This document shows, piece after piece, positions 1 to 6,456 of a stretch of 12,393 bases of DNA. Each line of letters starts with the position of its first letter. Positions within the stretch are counted from its first letter, which is position 1. The translations under genes were made by a program, and so were the position numbers. This DNA comes from Rhodospirillales bacterium (lineage in GTDB: Bacteria > Pseudomonadota > Alphaproteobacteria > Rhodospirillales > Casp-alpha2): NCBI GenBank assembly GCA_021775275.1, contig JAJFIE010000341.1, positions 1-12,393 of the forward strand, given 5' to 3'. The notes below the pieces were generated by a model that saw nothing but the letters and a program-made list of their open reading frames with translations, had not been told where the DNA came from and did no database searches.

Positions 1-260
1 AAAATGCAGTCGATGAATTTATGGCCGGGCAGGATGGGGAATTTCACTTCCAGGACGATGCCGGAATTCTGCTTGAACAGGAACGGTTACTGAGCCTCCT
101 TAATCCATCCAGGCCGGTTATCTTTCGCTCCAACCATGCATCGAACTGCCTGCCACTGGCGGGTAATCTGCCCAAGGACAGGGACAAGCTGCTGGCGATC
201 ATTGCAGCAGCCCGGTCCCAGACACATCTGCTTCGCTCGCCGCAAATGCGTGGACTATGA
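1..260 (+). CDS. Radical SAM family protein, C-terminal fragment (5' end outside window)
   Basis: The reading frame is open from the left edge (codons from position 3) to a TGA at 258-260, so only the last ~85 residues are present. The first in-window ATG (21) is not the true start, because codons reading N-A-V-D-E-F precede it without a stop. I recognise the tail as the end of a COG1032-type radical SAM protein. It has an acidic 'FQDD' stretch, a 'LLEQERLL' helix, the motif 'FRSNHASNCLPLAGNLPKD', and an ending in '(M)RGL'. The radical SAM core with its CxxxCxxC iron-sulfur motif would lie upstream and cannot be seen. In this family the tail lies outside the barrel; I cannot name the substrate. 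The gene converges with the efflux gene on the other strand, 150 nt away. Family assignment rests on remembered resemblance of a short tail, so it is moderate; that it is coding is likely. Confidence 0.62.
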   Translation, partial: NAVDEFMAGQDGEFHFQDDAGILLEQERLLSLLNPSRPVIFRSNHASNCLPLAGNLPKDRDKLLAIIAAARSQTHLLRSPQMRGL

Positions 261-314
261 GATTGCTGGAATCGGGGATATTCAGTTGCACCGTGATCCG
301 GGCCGATGAAGAGA

Positions 315-355
315 CGGGCCTGTCACACGCCGGTGACGATATTAGCAATGGCCCG
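315..355. repeat. Nested inverted repeat in the convergent intergenic gap
   Basis: This is the only structure I see in the 150-nt gap 261-410. An outer perfect 6-bp pair (CGGGCC at 315-320, GGCCCG at 350-355) encloses an inner 5-bp pair (GTCAC at 322-326, GTGAC at 333-337) with a 6-nt loop. A 12-nt unpaired stretch lies on the right side. It sits where the 3' ends of the radical SAM gene and the minus-strand efflux gene face each other, so it could slow or end transcription from either side. No T-tract follows on either strand, so it is not a canonical intrinsic terminator. Confidence 0.3.
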
Positions 356-410
356 CTGACATTTCTGCAAGGTAAGGAAACAGGATAGTGCGCTCCCGAA
401 CATCGGCAGA

Positions 411-1043
411 TTATGCAGTTGTCGCCGCCTCAGGCTGGCGGCGTTCGCGCAATGCCTGACAGATGATTTGCATGGATGACCAGGAAAATAATCCGGCCAT
501 GAGCACTGCGACGACCAGGTCTGGCCAGGCGGTGCCGGTCAGCCAGACGCCGCCCGCAGCAAGCATAACGGCGACATTGCCGATGGCGTCGTTACGGCTG
601 CACAGCCACACGGACCGCACGTTGGCGTCACCGTCTTTGTATCGTCTCAGGATCATCACGCTTCCAAGATTGGCGGCCAGTGCGAGAAACCCGATGCCCC
701 CCATGATCTCGGCTTTTGGGGTGCCGAGGACAAGAACCTGATAAATCGCCGTGCCGAGCACCCAGGCGCCCATGACCCCGAGGCTGATGCCCTTGAGCAG
801 GGCTGCTGTCGTTCGCGCCCGAAGCGACATGCCGATGACGTAAAGACTCAATGCATACGTGGTGGTGTCTCCCAGGAAGTCGAGGGCATCGGCCTGTAGC
901 GCCTTCGAGCCCGCCAGTGCGCCGCCAAAAACTTCAACAACGAACATAACGCCGTTGATCAGGATAACGAGCCAGAGGGCGCGCCTGAAATCCGGCGAAA
1001 CCCCGTCAAATTTCGGTTCACCATCGCAACAACCAACGCTCAT
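411..1043 (-). CDS. CDF-type (cation diffusion facilitator) metal efflux protein, short form without C-terminal domain
   Basis: This is a 210-residue inner-membrane protein with about six hydrophobic segments and no C-terminal cytoplasmic metallochaperone-like domain, so it is much shorter than classical CzcD/ZitB/YiiP (~290-310 aa). It likely exports a divalent metal (Zn, Cd or Pb class) against protons. The TM2 metal site reads D55-xxx-D59 (in 'ALDFLGD'). The TM5 site reads C148-xxx-D152 (in 'CSRND'), so Cys stands where CDF proteins usually have His. TM1 has N30 and E37; TM6 starts near D175. A Cys pair (C5, C6) lies in the short N-tail. I chose ATG 1043: AGGAG (1053-1057) is 9 nt upstream of it. 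The in-frame ATG at 1050-1052 would directly touch the Shine-Dalgarno. The gene is divergent from the MerR regulator and carries a MerR-type promoter, so it should be metal-induced. The family is clear; the metal is inferred. Confidence 0.85.
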   Translation of the reverse strand: MSVGCCDGEPKFDGVSPDFRRALWLVILINGVMFVVEVFGGALAGSKALQADALDFLGDTTTYALSLYVIGMSLRARTTAALLKGISLGVMGAWVLGTAIYQVLVLGTPKAEIMGGIGFLALAANLGSVMILRRYKDGDANVRSVWLCSRNDAIGNVAVMLAAGGVWLTGTAWPDLVVAVLMAGLFSWSSMQIICQALRERRQPEAATTA

Positions 1044-1082
1044 ATGACACATCTCCTCTTGCGGATTATCACTCTACGTGAC

Positions 1083-1113
1083 AGCCTAATTGCTATAGTC
1101 GCTGTAGGTTCAA
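1083..1113 (-). promoter_or_regulatory. MerR-type promoter and operator driving the CDF efflux gene
   Basis: On the minus strand: -35 TTGAAC (1108-1113), a 19-bp spacer (1089-1107), then -10 TAGGCT (1083-1088). The over-long 19-bp spacer is the hallmark of MerR-activated promoters (mer, zntA, cadA, pbrA), where the metal-bound regulator untwists the DNA. The spacer holds a dyad, CTATAG (1093-1098) / CTGTAG (1102-1107), with 5 of 6 positions complementary and a 3-bp centre at 1099-1101. It resembles the known operators for Pb/Cd/Zn-sensing MerR proteins. Transcription would begin near 1076, leaving ~30 nt of leader that includes the AAGAGGAG ribosome site and ending at ATG 1043. This supports the shorter start of the efflux gene. 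Confidence 0.82.
1091..1099 (+). promoter_or_regulatory. Extended -10 promoter for the merR-type gene, inside its own operator
   Basis: TG-C-TATAGT is an extended -10 element (TGn followed by a 5/6 match to TATAAT). I see no good -35 17 bp upstream. The predicted start near 1106 gives a 20-nt leader with Shine-Dalgarno AAGAGGA (1112-1118) 7 nt before ATG 1126. The element lies within the dyad the regulator should bind, so the gene is probably autorepressed, as is usual for divergent MerR pairs. Confidence 0.45.
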
Positions 1114-1125
1114 GAGGAAAATTCA

Positions 1126-1563
1126 ATGGGTAGACCGTTAACCATCGGTCGGGTCGCCGCGGCGACGGGATGCAAGGTCCAAACGATCCGGTATTATGAA
1201 CAGATCGGGGTGCTGCCGTCGCCGGATCGCTCGGAGGGAAATCAACGAATTTATGAGCAGACCCATATCAACCGGTTGATTTTTATCCGCCATGCCCGTG
1301 AACTGGGATTTCCCCTGAAGGCTATTCGGGATTTGTTGAGCCTTGCCGATGACCCCGGTCAATCCTGCGAAACAGCCGATGCCATTGCCCGTAATCAGTT
1401 AGCGCAGGTCGAGCAGCGCATAAGCCGTCTGCAATCACTTAAAATCGAATTGGAGAGAATGGTCGAGCAATGCAGGGGCGGTCAAATCTCTGACTGTCGC
1501 GTGATCGAGGTTCTTGGCGATCACACGCTGTGCATTTCCGATCGTCACGATGTGAGTCATTGA
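1126..1563 (+). CDS. MerR-family metal-responsive transcriptional regulator (ZntR/CadR/PbrR type)
   Basis: This 145-residue protein senses metal and activates the divergent efflux gene. The N-terminal winged helix-turn-helix covers about residues 4-75: 'TIGRVAAATG' helix-turn-helix, 'TIRYYEQIGLL'-like wing (here 'IGVLP'), 'RSEGNQRIY', and 'LIFIRHARELGF'. A dimerisation coiled coil follows (~83-115). Metal ligands expected from the family are C81 (in 'QSCETAD'), C116 and C124 ('C-RGGQISD-C', seven residues between). C81 is the Cys shared by divalent-metal and Hg sensors; the Cu(I) sensor CueR has Ser there. The 7-residue loop spacing is CueR-like, longer than I recall for CadR and shorter than for PbrR, so the metal is uncertain among Zn, Cd, Pb and Hg. 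The tail adds C136, H141 and H145. ATG 1126 has a well-spaced ribosome site. The 3' end converges on tRNA-Lys with a 5-nt gap. Confidence 0.93.
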   Translation: MGRPLTIGRVAAATGCKVQTIRYYEQIGVLPSPDRSEGNQRIYEQTHINRLIFIRHARELGFPLKAIRDLLSLADDPGQSCETADAIARNQLAQVEQRISRLQSLKIELERMVEQCRGGQISDCRVIEVLGDHTLCISDRHDVSH

Positions 1564-1568
1564 GAAAA

Positions 1569-1644
1569 TGGTGGGCACTGTAGGATTCGAACCTACGACC
1601 GTTCGATTAAAAGTCGAATGCTCTACCAACTGAGCTAAGTGCCC
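1569..1644 (-). tRNA. tRNA-Lys (anticodon UUU)
   Basis: A 76-nt cloverleaf on the minus strand. The acceptor stem GGGCACT (5' end at 1644) pairs with AGTGCCC (1573-1579). The discriminator A is at 1572, and the CCA end is encoded at 1569-1571. The D arm contains AGCTCAGTTGGTAGAGC. The anticodon stem TCGA-CTTTTAA-TCGA carries anticodon TTT. The T arm is GTAGG-TTCGAAT-CCTAC. All stems pair. It reads AAA/AAG lysine codons. It lies downstream of coaD in the same orientation, with its own candidate promoter. Confidence 0.97.
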
Positions 1645-1671
1645 ACATAGGTGGTGTGGATGCGTCGCAGC

Positions 1672-1699
1672 TTTTTAAATGATTCAGATTGGAAGTCAA
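1672..1699 (-). promoter_or_regulatory. Candidate promoter of tRNA-Lys
   Basis: On the minus strand: TTGACT (1694-1699) as -35 (5/6 match), a 16-bp spacer, and TAAAAA (1672-1677) as -10 (4/6). The predicted start near 1665 gives a ~20-nt leader before the mature tRNA at 1644. A small perfect hairpin, CAAACC/GGTTTG (1697-1702 with 1707-1712), overlaps the -35. It has no T-tract, so I do not call it a terminator. Five 11-bp repeats lie directly upstream. Confidence 0.42.
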
Positions 1700-1705
1700 A
1701 CCCAT

Positions 1706-1760
1706 AGGTTTGCCAATGGTTCGCCAGGGGTTGATCAGGGGTTGATCAGAGGTTGGTCAG
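1706..1760. repeat. Five tandem 11-bp degenerate repeats between coaD and tRNA-Lys
   Basis: Read on the plus strand the units are AGGTTTGCCAA (1706-1716), TGGTTCGCCAG (1717-1727), GGGTTGATCAG (1728-1738), GGGTTGATCAG (1739-1749) and AGGTTGGTCAG (1750-1760). Two units are identical; all five share GGTT at positions 2-5 and the ending CA(G/A). The right-hand unit overlaps the last codon and stop of coaD (TGA at 1757-1759). The period is one helical turn, and the array ends 7 bp upstream of the candidate tRNA -35. It could be a set of in-phase protein-binding sites or simply a slippage array. Confidence 0.75.
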
Positions 1761-2263
1761 TCTTCCTCTGCGAAACGGCGCGCCAGATGTGCGACCACCT
1801 GTGGCGAGACGAAATGTTCAATATTGCCACCCAGACGCCCGATTTCCTTCACAAAGCGGGATGAAATAAACTGACAGCGATCAGAGGCCATGAGGAAGAC
1901 CGTCTCAATTTCCGGGCGCATCCGTGCATTCATGGCGGCCATCTGGAATTCGTATTCGAAGTCGGAAACCGCGCGCAGTCCCCGCACGATGACGGAAGCG
2001 CCCATGTCCTGAACAAAATCCACCAGTAACTTGTCAAAATTCACGACCTCGATTTCCGCATGCCCGTTGCCATGGAGTTCGGATATCTCGCTTTCCACCA
2101 TTTCAACCCGTTCGGTCATCGTGAACAGCGGGCCTTTGACGTTATTTCCGGCGACGGCAATGATCAGGCGATCAACAACGCGCTGGGCGCGGCTGATAAT
2201 GTCCAGATGTCCGTTGGTGACGGGATCAAAGGTTCCGGGATATACGCCAATGCGGTGACTCAT
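1757..2263 (-). CDS. coaD: Phosphopantetheine adenylyltransferase
   Basis: This enzyme transfers AMP from ATP to 4'-phosphopantetheine, giving dephospho-CoA, the fourth step of CoA synthesis in the cytosol. It is 168 residues, normal for the family. The nucleotidyltransferase motif is '[10 protein letters not shown]' (10-19), with T16-N-G-H19 as the T/HxGH signature. 'RGLR' is at 94-97 and the ATP-binding 'ISSRFVKE' at 133-140. The ATG at 2261-2263 overlaps the gyrA stop by 4 nt (ATGA), and GAGGG inside the end of gyrA gives a ribosome site 6 nt upstream. It is therefore co-transcribed and translationally coupled to gyrA. The gyrA-coaD pair is common in Alphaproteobacteria. Confidence 0.97.
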   Translation of the reverse strand: MSHRIGVYPGTFDPVTNGHLDIISRAQRVVDRLIIAVAGNNVKGPLFTMTERVEMVESEISELHGNGHAEIEVVNFDKLLVDFVQDMGASVIVRGLRAVSDFEYEFQMAAMNARMRPEIETVFLMASDRCQFISSRFVKEIGRLGGNIEHFVSPQVVAHLARRFAEED

Positions 2264-5109
2264 GCTCCACCCTCTTCTTCGACTGGCTCCGTTGGCTGTT
2301 CGTCCGGCTGATCATCTGCCGGTTCTGAGCCTTCATGAACGATCTCACCGGCATCTTCCCCGCCAATATCTTCTTCATCGTCTTCAATCGTGTCGCGCAT
2401 ACGCGATACCGAAACGACGTTTTCACCTTCGGCGGTCTTGAAAATGGTCACGCCCCGCGTGCTGCGGCCAACGACGCTGATATCACTGACCGGACACCGG
2501 ATAAGCTGGCCGCCGTCCGACACCATGACAAGCTGATCGGTATCGATAACCGGGAACGCTGCGACCACAGTGACCGAGGATTTGCCCCGGCTGGTATCGA
2601 TAGCGGTGATGCCCTGCCCGCCGCGACCGGCAATCCGGTATTCGTAGGCCGAGGTCCGTTTGCCGAAACCGTCCTGTGTGATGGTCAGAACAAATTCCTC
2701 GCCCGCCGCCATTTCCGCGAACTGCGGCTCTTCCAGTCGCGCCGCGCTGGCTTCGTCTTCGATCTTGCCATCAGCACGGTCCGTATAATCGCTGCCCGAG
2801 AGCCGCCGTCGTGCACTGACGGCCCGCAGGTAGTCATCCCGGTCAGCAACCTCGACTTTCACATGCTGCAATACGGACATGGAGATAACCCTGTCATCGT
2901 CAACAACAAGCTTGATGCCGCGCACGCCGGTGGAGTTGCGACCCACGAACACGCGGACATCCTGAACCGAGAAGCGGATGCACTTGCCTGACGACGTGGA
3001 CAGCATGATATCTTCCTCGTCGGCGCAGGTCCGCACCCGCACCAGCTGATCGCCCACATTCAGCTTCATGGCGATCTTGCCGTTGGCCATGACGTTGGTG
3101 AAGTCGCTTAAGGCATTGCGGCGTACATTGCCCGAGGCAGTGGCGAACATGACAAACAGGTCGGCCCAGGTTTCCTCGTCCTCCGGCAAGGGCATCAGGG
3201 TGGTGATGGTTTCACCTTCGTCCAGCGGTAGCAGATTGACCAGCGCCTTGCCGCGCGCCTGTGGCGTGCCCACGGGCAGCTTGTAGACCTTCAGCTTGTA
3301 CACCATGCCGGTGGACGAGAAGAACAACACCGGGGTATGCGTGTTGACCACGAACACCTGGGTAACCAGATCCTCGTCACGGGTGCTCATGCCGCTACGG
3401 CCCTTGCCGCCGCGCTTCTGGGCCCGGTAGGTCGAAACCGGAACCCGTTTCACGTATCCGGCCTCGGTAACCGTGACCACCATGTCTTCGCGCTGGATCA
3501 GGTCTTCGATATCGGTTTCGAACTCCTGCTCCAGGATGTCGGTGCGCCGGTCGTTGGCGAAATCACTTCGGATGGTCACCAGTTCATCGCGCAGAATGCC
3601 GTAAAGTTTTTCTCTGCTGCCCAGAATGGCGAGGTACTCGGCAATCTGTTGGCCCAGGGCCGCCAGATCGTCGCCGATTTTACCGCGCTCCAATCCGGTC
3701 AGTCTGTGCAGGCGCAGCTCCAGGATGGCCTTGGCCTGGATTTCCGACAGTTTGTACTTGCCATCAACCACCTGATGGCCCGGCTCGTCGAGCAGCGCGA
3801 TCATCGGCGCCACGTCCTGTGCCGGCCAATCGCGCGCCATCAGTTCTTCGCGCGCCGTCTGCGGATCCTTGGCTTTGCGAATGAGGGCGATGACCTCGTC
3901 GATGTTGGCCACGGCCACGGCGAGGCCCGCCAATACGTGGGCGCGGTCTCTGGCTTTTCCCAGCTCGAAGATCGTGCGGCGGCGGATGACTTCTTCGCGA
4001 AACTCGACGAAGGCGACGATGATCTGCCGCAGGTTCATCTGTTCCGGGCGGCCCTTGTTCAGGGCCAGCATGTTGACGCCGAAGCTGGTCTGTAGCGGCG
4101 TATAGCGGAACAACTGGTTGAGCACGATTTCCGGCTCGGCATCGCGTTTGATTTCAATGACCACGCGAACACCGTCGCGATCGGATTCATCGCGCAGGTC
4201 ACCGATGCCTTCAATCTTCTTGTCGCGCACGGTCTCGGCCATGATTTCAATCATGCGCGACTTGTTCACCTGATAGGGAATCTCGTGCACGATGATGGCC
4301 ATGCGGTCCTTGCGGATTTCCTCAATGCTGGTGCGCCCGCGCATGACCACGGAACCACGGCCTGTATGAAACGCCTGACGAATGCCCGCGCGGCCCAAAA
4401 TCAGCCCCCCTGTGGGGAAATCAGGTCCGCTCACGTGGTTTTCGATGATTTCCTCGATGGTGATTTCGGGGTTGTCGATATAGGCGCAGCAGGCGTCGAT
4501 CACCTCGCCCAGATTATGGGGCGGGATATTGGTCGCCATACCCACCGCGATACCACCCGCGCCGTTGACCAAAAGATTGGGGAAACCGGCGGGCAGAACG
4601 GACGGCTCCCGCATGGAATCGTCATAGTTGGACTGGAAATCCACCGTGTCGCGGTCAATGTCTTCCAGCAGGGTATGGGCGGCCTTGTCGAGGCGGGCTT
4701 CCGTATACCGCATGGCGGCGGCGCGATCACCGTCCATGGAGCCGAAGTTGCCCTGGCCGTCGATCAGCGGCAGCCTTAAGGAAAATGTCTGCGCCATCCG
4801 CACCATGGCGTCGTAAATCGCCTGGTCGCCATGGGGGTGATACTTACCCATGACGTCACCGACGATGCGGGCGGATTTGCGGTACGGCTTGCCCGCATCG
4901 TAGCCGTTTTCCTTCATGGCGAACAGGATGCGGCGGTGCACCGGTTTGAGGCCGTCGCGCACATCGGGCAGAGCCCGGCTGACGATCACACTCATGGCGT
5001 AATCGAGATAGGAAGACCGCATTTCGTCTTCGATGGAGACCGGTGTCACGTCGAATCCCGAGGGCGGTGTGGGTGCAGAATCCCCAGGTGAATCAGAGGG
5101 TGAAGTCAC
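2260..5109 (-). CDS. gyrA: DNA gyrase subunit A
   Basis: GyrA cuts and rejoins DNA in the A2B2 gyrase that introduces negative supercoils. Numbering is from the GTG start. '[29 protein letters not shown]' conservation spans residues ~32-60. The catalytic Tyr is Y135 (in '[10 protein letters not shown]'). The quinolone region reads '[10 protein letters not shown]', with Gln where E. coli has Ser83 and with Asp87 kept. The C-terminal wrapping domain holds the GyrA box 'QKRGGKG' (~564-570) and a later 'GRGGQG'. The extreme C-terminus is very acidic, as in E. coli. Start choice: GTG at 5107-5109 gives 'MTSPSD...'. A TTG at 5122-5124 is the only other upstream in-frame start, directly after a TGA; it has no ribosome site and may lie upstream of the transcript start. 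'TTGGA' sits ~10 nt before the GTG. An ATG at 5126-5128 is out of frame. No partner gyrB is in view. Confidence 0.97.
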   Translation of the reverse strand: MTSPSDSPGDSAPTPPSGFDVTPVSIEDEMRSSYLDYAMSVIVSRALPDVRDGLKPVHRRILFAMKENGYDAGKPYRKSARIVGDVMGKYHPHGDQAIYDAMVRMAQTFSLRLPLIDGQGNFGSMDGDRAAAMRYTEARLDKAAHTLLEDIDRDTVDFQSNYDDSMREPSVLPAGFPNLLVNGAGGIAVGMATNIPPHNLGEVIDACCAYIDNPEITIEEIIENHVSGPDFPTGGLILGRAGIRQAFHTGRGSVVMRGRTSIEEIRKDRMAIIVHEIPYQVNKSRMIEIMAETVRDKKIEGIGDLRDESDRDGVRVVIEIKRDAEPEIVLNQLFRYTPLQTSFGVNMLALNKGRPEQMNLRQIIVAFVEFREEVIRRRTIFELGKARDRAHVLAGLAVAVANIDEVIALIRKAKDPQTAREELMARDWPAQDVAPMIALLDEPGHQVVDGKYKLSEIQAKAILELRLHRLTGLERGKIGDDLAALGQQIAEYLAILGSREKLYGILRDELVTIRSDFANDRRTDILEQEFETDIEDLIQREDMVVTVTEAGYVKRVPVSTYRAQKRGGKGRSGMSTRDEDLVTQVFVVNTHTPVLFFSSTGMVYKLKVYKLPVGTPQARGKALVNLLPLDEGETITTLMPLPEDEETWADLFVMFATASGNVRRNALSDFTNVMANGKIAMKLNVGDQLVRVRTCADEEDIMLSTSSGKCIRFSVQDVRVFVGRNSTGVRGIKLVVDDDRVISMSVLQHVKVEVADRDDYLRAVSARRRLSGSDYTDRADGKIEDEASAARLEEPQFAEMAAGEEFVLTITQDGFGKRTSAYEYRIAGRGGQGITAIDTSRGKSSVTVVAAFPVIDTDQLVMVSDGGQLIRCPVSDISVVGRSTRGVTIFKTAEGENVVSVSRMRDTIEDDEEDIGGEDAGEIVHEGSEPADDQPDEQPTEPVEEEGGA

Positions 5110-5126
5110 CGTTAAAAAATCCAATC

Positions 5127-5203
5127 ATTATAAATAGTTACAGGCACAGAATCATTGCCCGAATCATTGACATGGTTGTATCATTTTTCGCAACTGCACA
5201 CAA
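5127..5203 (-). promoter_or_regulatory. Candidate gyrA-coaD promoter region
   Basis: This lies in the 144-nt gap between the transporter stop and the gyrA start. Two candidates occur on the minus strand. P1: TTGTGT (5198-5203), 17 bp, TACAAC (5175-5180), giving a ~59-nt leader. P2: a perfect TATAAT (5127-5132) with a weak -35 ATGATT (5150-5155) 17 bp upstream; it would start near 5120, about 11 nt before the GTG start. P2 would exclude the TTG start. Both are pattern matches only. Confidence 0.38.
5149..5169. repeat. Direct repeat in the gyrA leader
   Basis: GAATCATTG occurs at 5149-5157 and again at 5161-5169, a 12-bp period separated by CCC. A third partial copy, AATCATT, occurs at 5123-5129. 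The repeats lie between the two candidate gyrA promoters, so they could bind a regulator; gyrA expression is supercoiling-sensitive in other bacteria. Confidence 0.45.
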
Positions 5204-5211
5204 CCGGTCCA

Positions 5212-5227
5212 GACCTTTTTCAAGGTC
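5212..5227. terminator. Small hairpin between the transporter gene and gyrA
   Basis: GACCTT (5212-5217) and AAGGTC (5222-5227) form a perfect 6-bp stem with a 4-nt loop. On the plus strand it is followed by CTTTTATT, a terminator-like tail, but no plus-strand gene ends here. On the minus strand, where the transporter gene ends at 5254, no T-run follows. It is therefore only a weak candidate for ending the upstream operon. Confidence 0.28.
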
Positions 5228-5253
5228 CTTTTATTGGCCCATAATTGGTTGGT

Positions 5254-6456
5254 TTACAAAGCGGGTATGTCTGTTTGGCTGATGGTGTCGTGGCGTTGTC
5301 GCCTGAGCCAGAACGCCGCCATGAAGACAACGAGTGCGGGTGCGGCAATCGCCATATTGACGGCCTCCCAGCCAATCAGGCTTTGTAGCGCGCCGGAGGA
5401 AAAACTGGCCACGGCAGAGGTGCCGAAGACCATAAAATCGTTGATCGCCTGAACCTTGGCTTTTTCTTCCGGTCGGTGAATCTCGGTCAACAATGTGGTG
5501 CCGCCGACAAAGGTGAAATTCCACCCCAGTCCCAACAACACAAGTCCGAACCAGAAATTCTGGATACTGACGCCCGACAGATTGACGGCCATGCAAACGA
5601 GGTAAATCAGACATCCCGCCATGATGATCGCGGACACGCCGAACTTTCGGATCAGATGTCCGGTGAAAAAGCCCGGCGCGAACATGGCGAAGGCGTGCCA
5701 CTGGATCACGAAGGCGGCATCGGTAAAGGCGAACCCGCGCGCCACCATGGAAAGCGGCGTCGCGGTCATCACCAAAACCATCAGCGCGTAACCTGCCATG
5801 GCCGACAGAACGGCGACGATGAAAGCCGGTTGGCGGATGATTTCGCGCATGGGGCGGCCACCGCCGAAATGCCAGTCGGCGGGCGGCTTGGGAATACGCA
5901 GCAATTGTAGAACCGTAGCGTTGATACAGCACAGGACGACAAACGACACATAGGCCCCGGCAAACATGATCGGATCGAACATGTCCACGGTCCGCTTGGC
6001 GATTTCCGGTCCTGCCAGCGCCGCCACCACGCCACCGGCCAGCACGTAGCTGATGGCGCGGCTACGGTAAGCATCATCGGCGGTATCCACGGCGGCGAAC
6101 CGATAAAATTGCCAGAACGCATTGTGGCAGCCCAGAAACAGCCCGGAGACACACAGCAACCCGAAGGACTTGGCATAAAGCAGCGTATAGATTCCGATCA
6201 ATCCGCCGATGATGCCAAAAGCCTGCCCCAGGGTGAATCCGGCGCGCCGGCCGATGCGGGACATGAGCAGTGACGCCGGGATTGCCATCACCATGTTAGC
6301 GGTCATTTGCAGGGCCAGCGGTACGGTGGCATAGGCGGCATTATCCGCCAGCACCTGCCCGGCCAGGGCGACAACCGTGGTGACAATCACCATGCCGCCC
6401 ACGGACAGCGCCTGACACGATGACAGAACCAGAACGTTACGCCGGGCGATATCCAT
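5254..6456 (-). CDS. Major facilitator superfamily (MFS) transporter
   Basis: A 400-residue inner-membrane protein with about twelve hydrophobic segments in two halves. The central hydrophilic loop is at about 187-208 ('RIPKPPADWHFGGGRP'). An MFS loop-2/3 motif ('LLMSRIGRRAGF', ~63-74) follows TM2. 'FLGCHNAFWQFYRFAAVD' (107-124) and 'YVLAGGVVAALAGP' (137-150) are TM4/TM5 features. It ends in a short polar tail. The ATG at 6454-6456 shares one base with the stop of the decarboxylase gene (TGATG), so the two are translationally coupled. As the last gene of a three-gene operon with two amino-acid-modifying enzymes, it probably moves their substrate in or their product out. The direction and cargo are not visible from sequence. 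The assignment to MFS is firm. Confidence 0.9.
   Translation of the reverse strand: MDIARRNVLVLSSCQALSVGGMVIVTTVVALAGQVLADNAAYATVPLALQMTANMVMAIPASLLMSRIGRRAGFTLGQAFGIIGGLIGIYTLLYAKSFGLLCVSGLFLGCHNAFWQFYRFAAVDTADDAYRSRAISYVLAGGVVAALAGPEIAKRTVDMFDPIMFAGAYVSFVVLCCINATVLQLLRIPKPPADWHFGGGRPMREIIRQPAFIVAVLSAMAGYALMVLVMTATPLSMVARGFAFTDAAFVIQWHAFAMFAPGFFTGHLIRKFGVSAIIMAGCLIYLVCMAVNLSGVSIQNFWFGLVLLGLGWNFTFVGGTTLLTEIHRPEEKAKVQAINDFMVFGTSAVASFSSGALQSLIGWEAVNMAIAAPALVVFMAAFWLRRQRHDTISQTDIPAL

Noticed and set aside
1435..1629. 64-codon minus-strand frame across tRNA-Lys
   Set aside because: Its start is the tRNA sequence itself ('MVEHSTFNRTVVGSNPTVPT' is the usual false translation of a tRNA gene).
3337..4095. 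Long plus-strand open frame (252 codons) inside gyrA, and similar plus-strand frames elsewhere
   Set aside because: It is antisense to strongly conserved gyrA coding sequence, has no family signature, and arises from GC-rich codon bias. The same applies to the frames opposite the decarboxylase, transporter and ssb.
5093..5128. 11-codon leader peptide frame (ATG 5128) overlapping the gyrA start
   Set aside because: No ribosome site, no attenuator structure or regulatory codon run; the ATG falls in the candidate -10 element.
5231..5932. 233-codon minus-strand frame overlapping the 3' half of the MFS gene
   Set aside because: Very Arg/His-rich translation without motif, in an alternative frame of a clear transporter gene.
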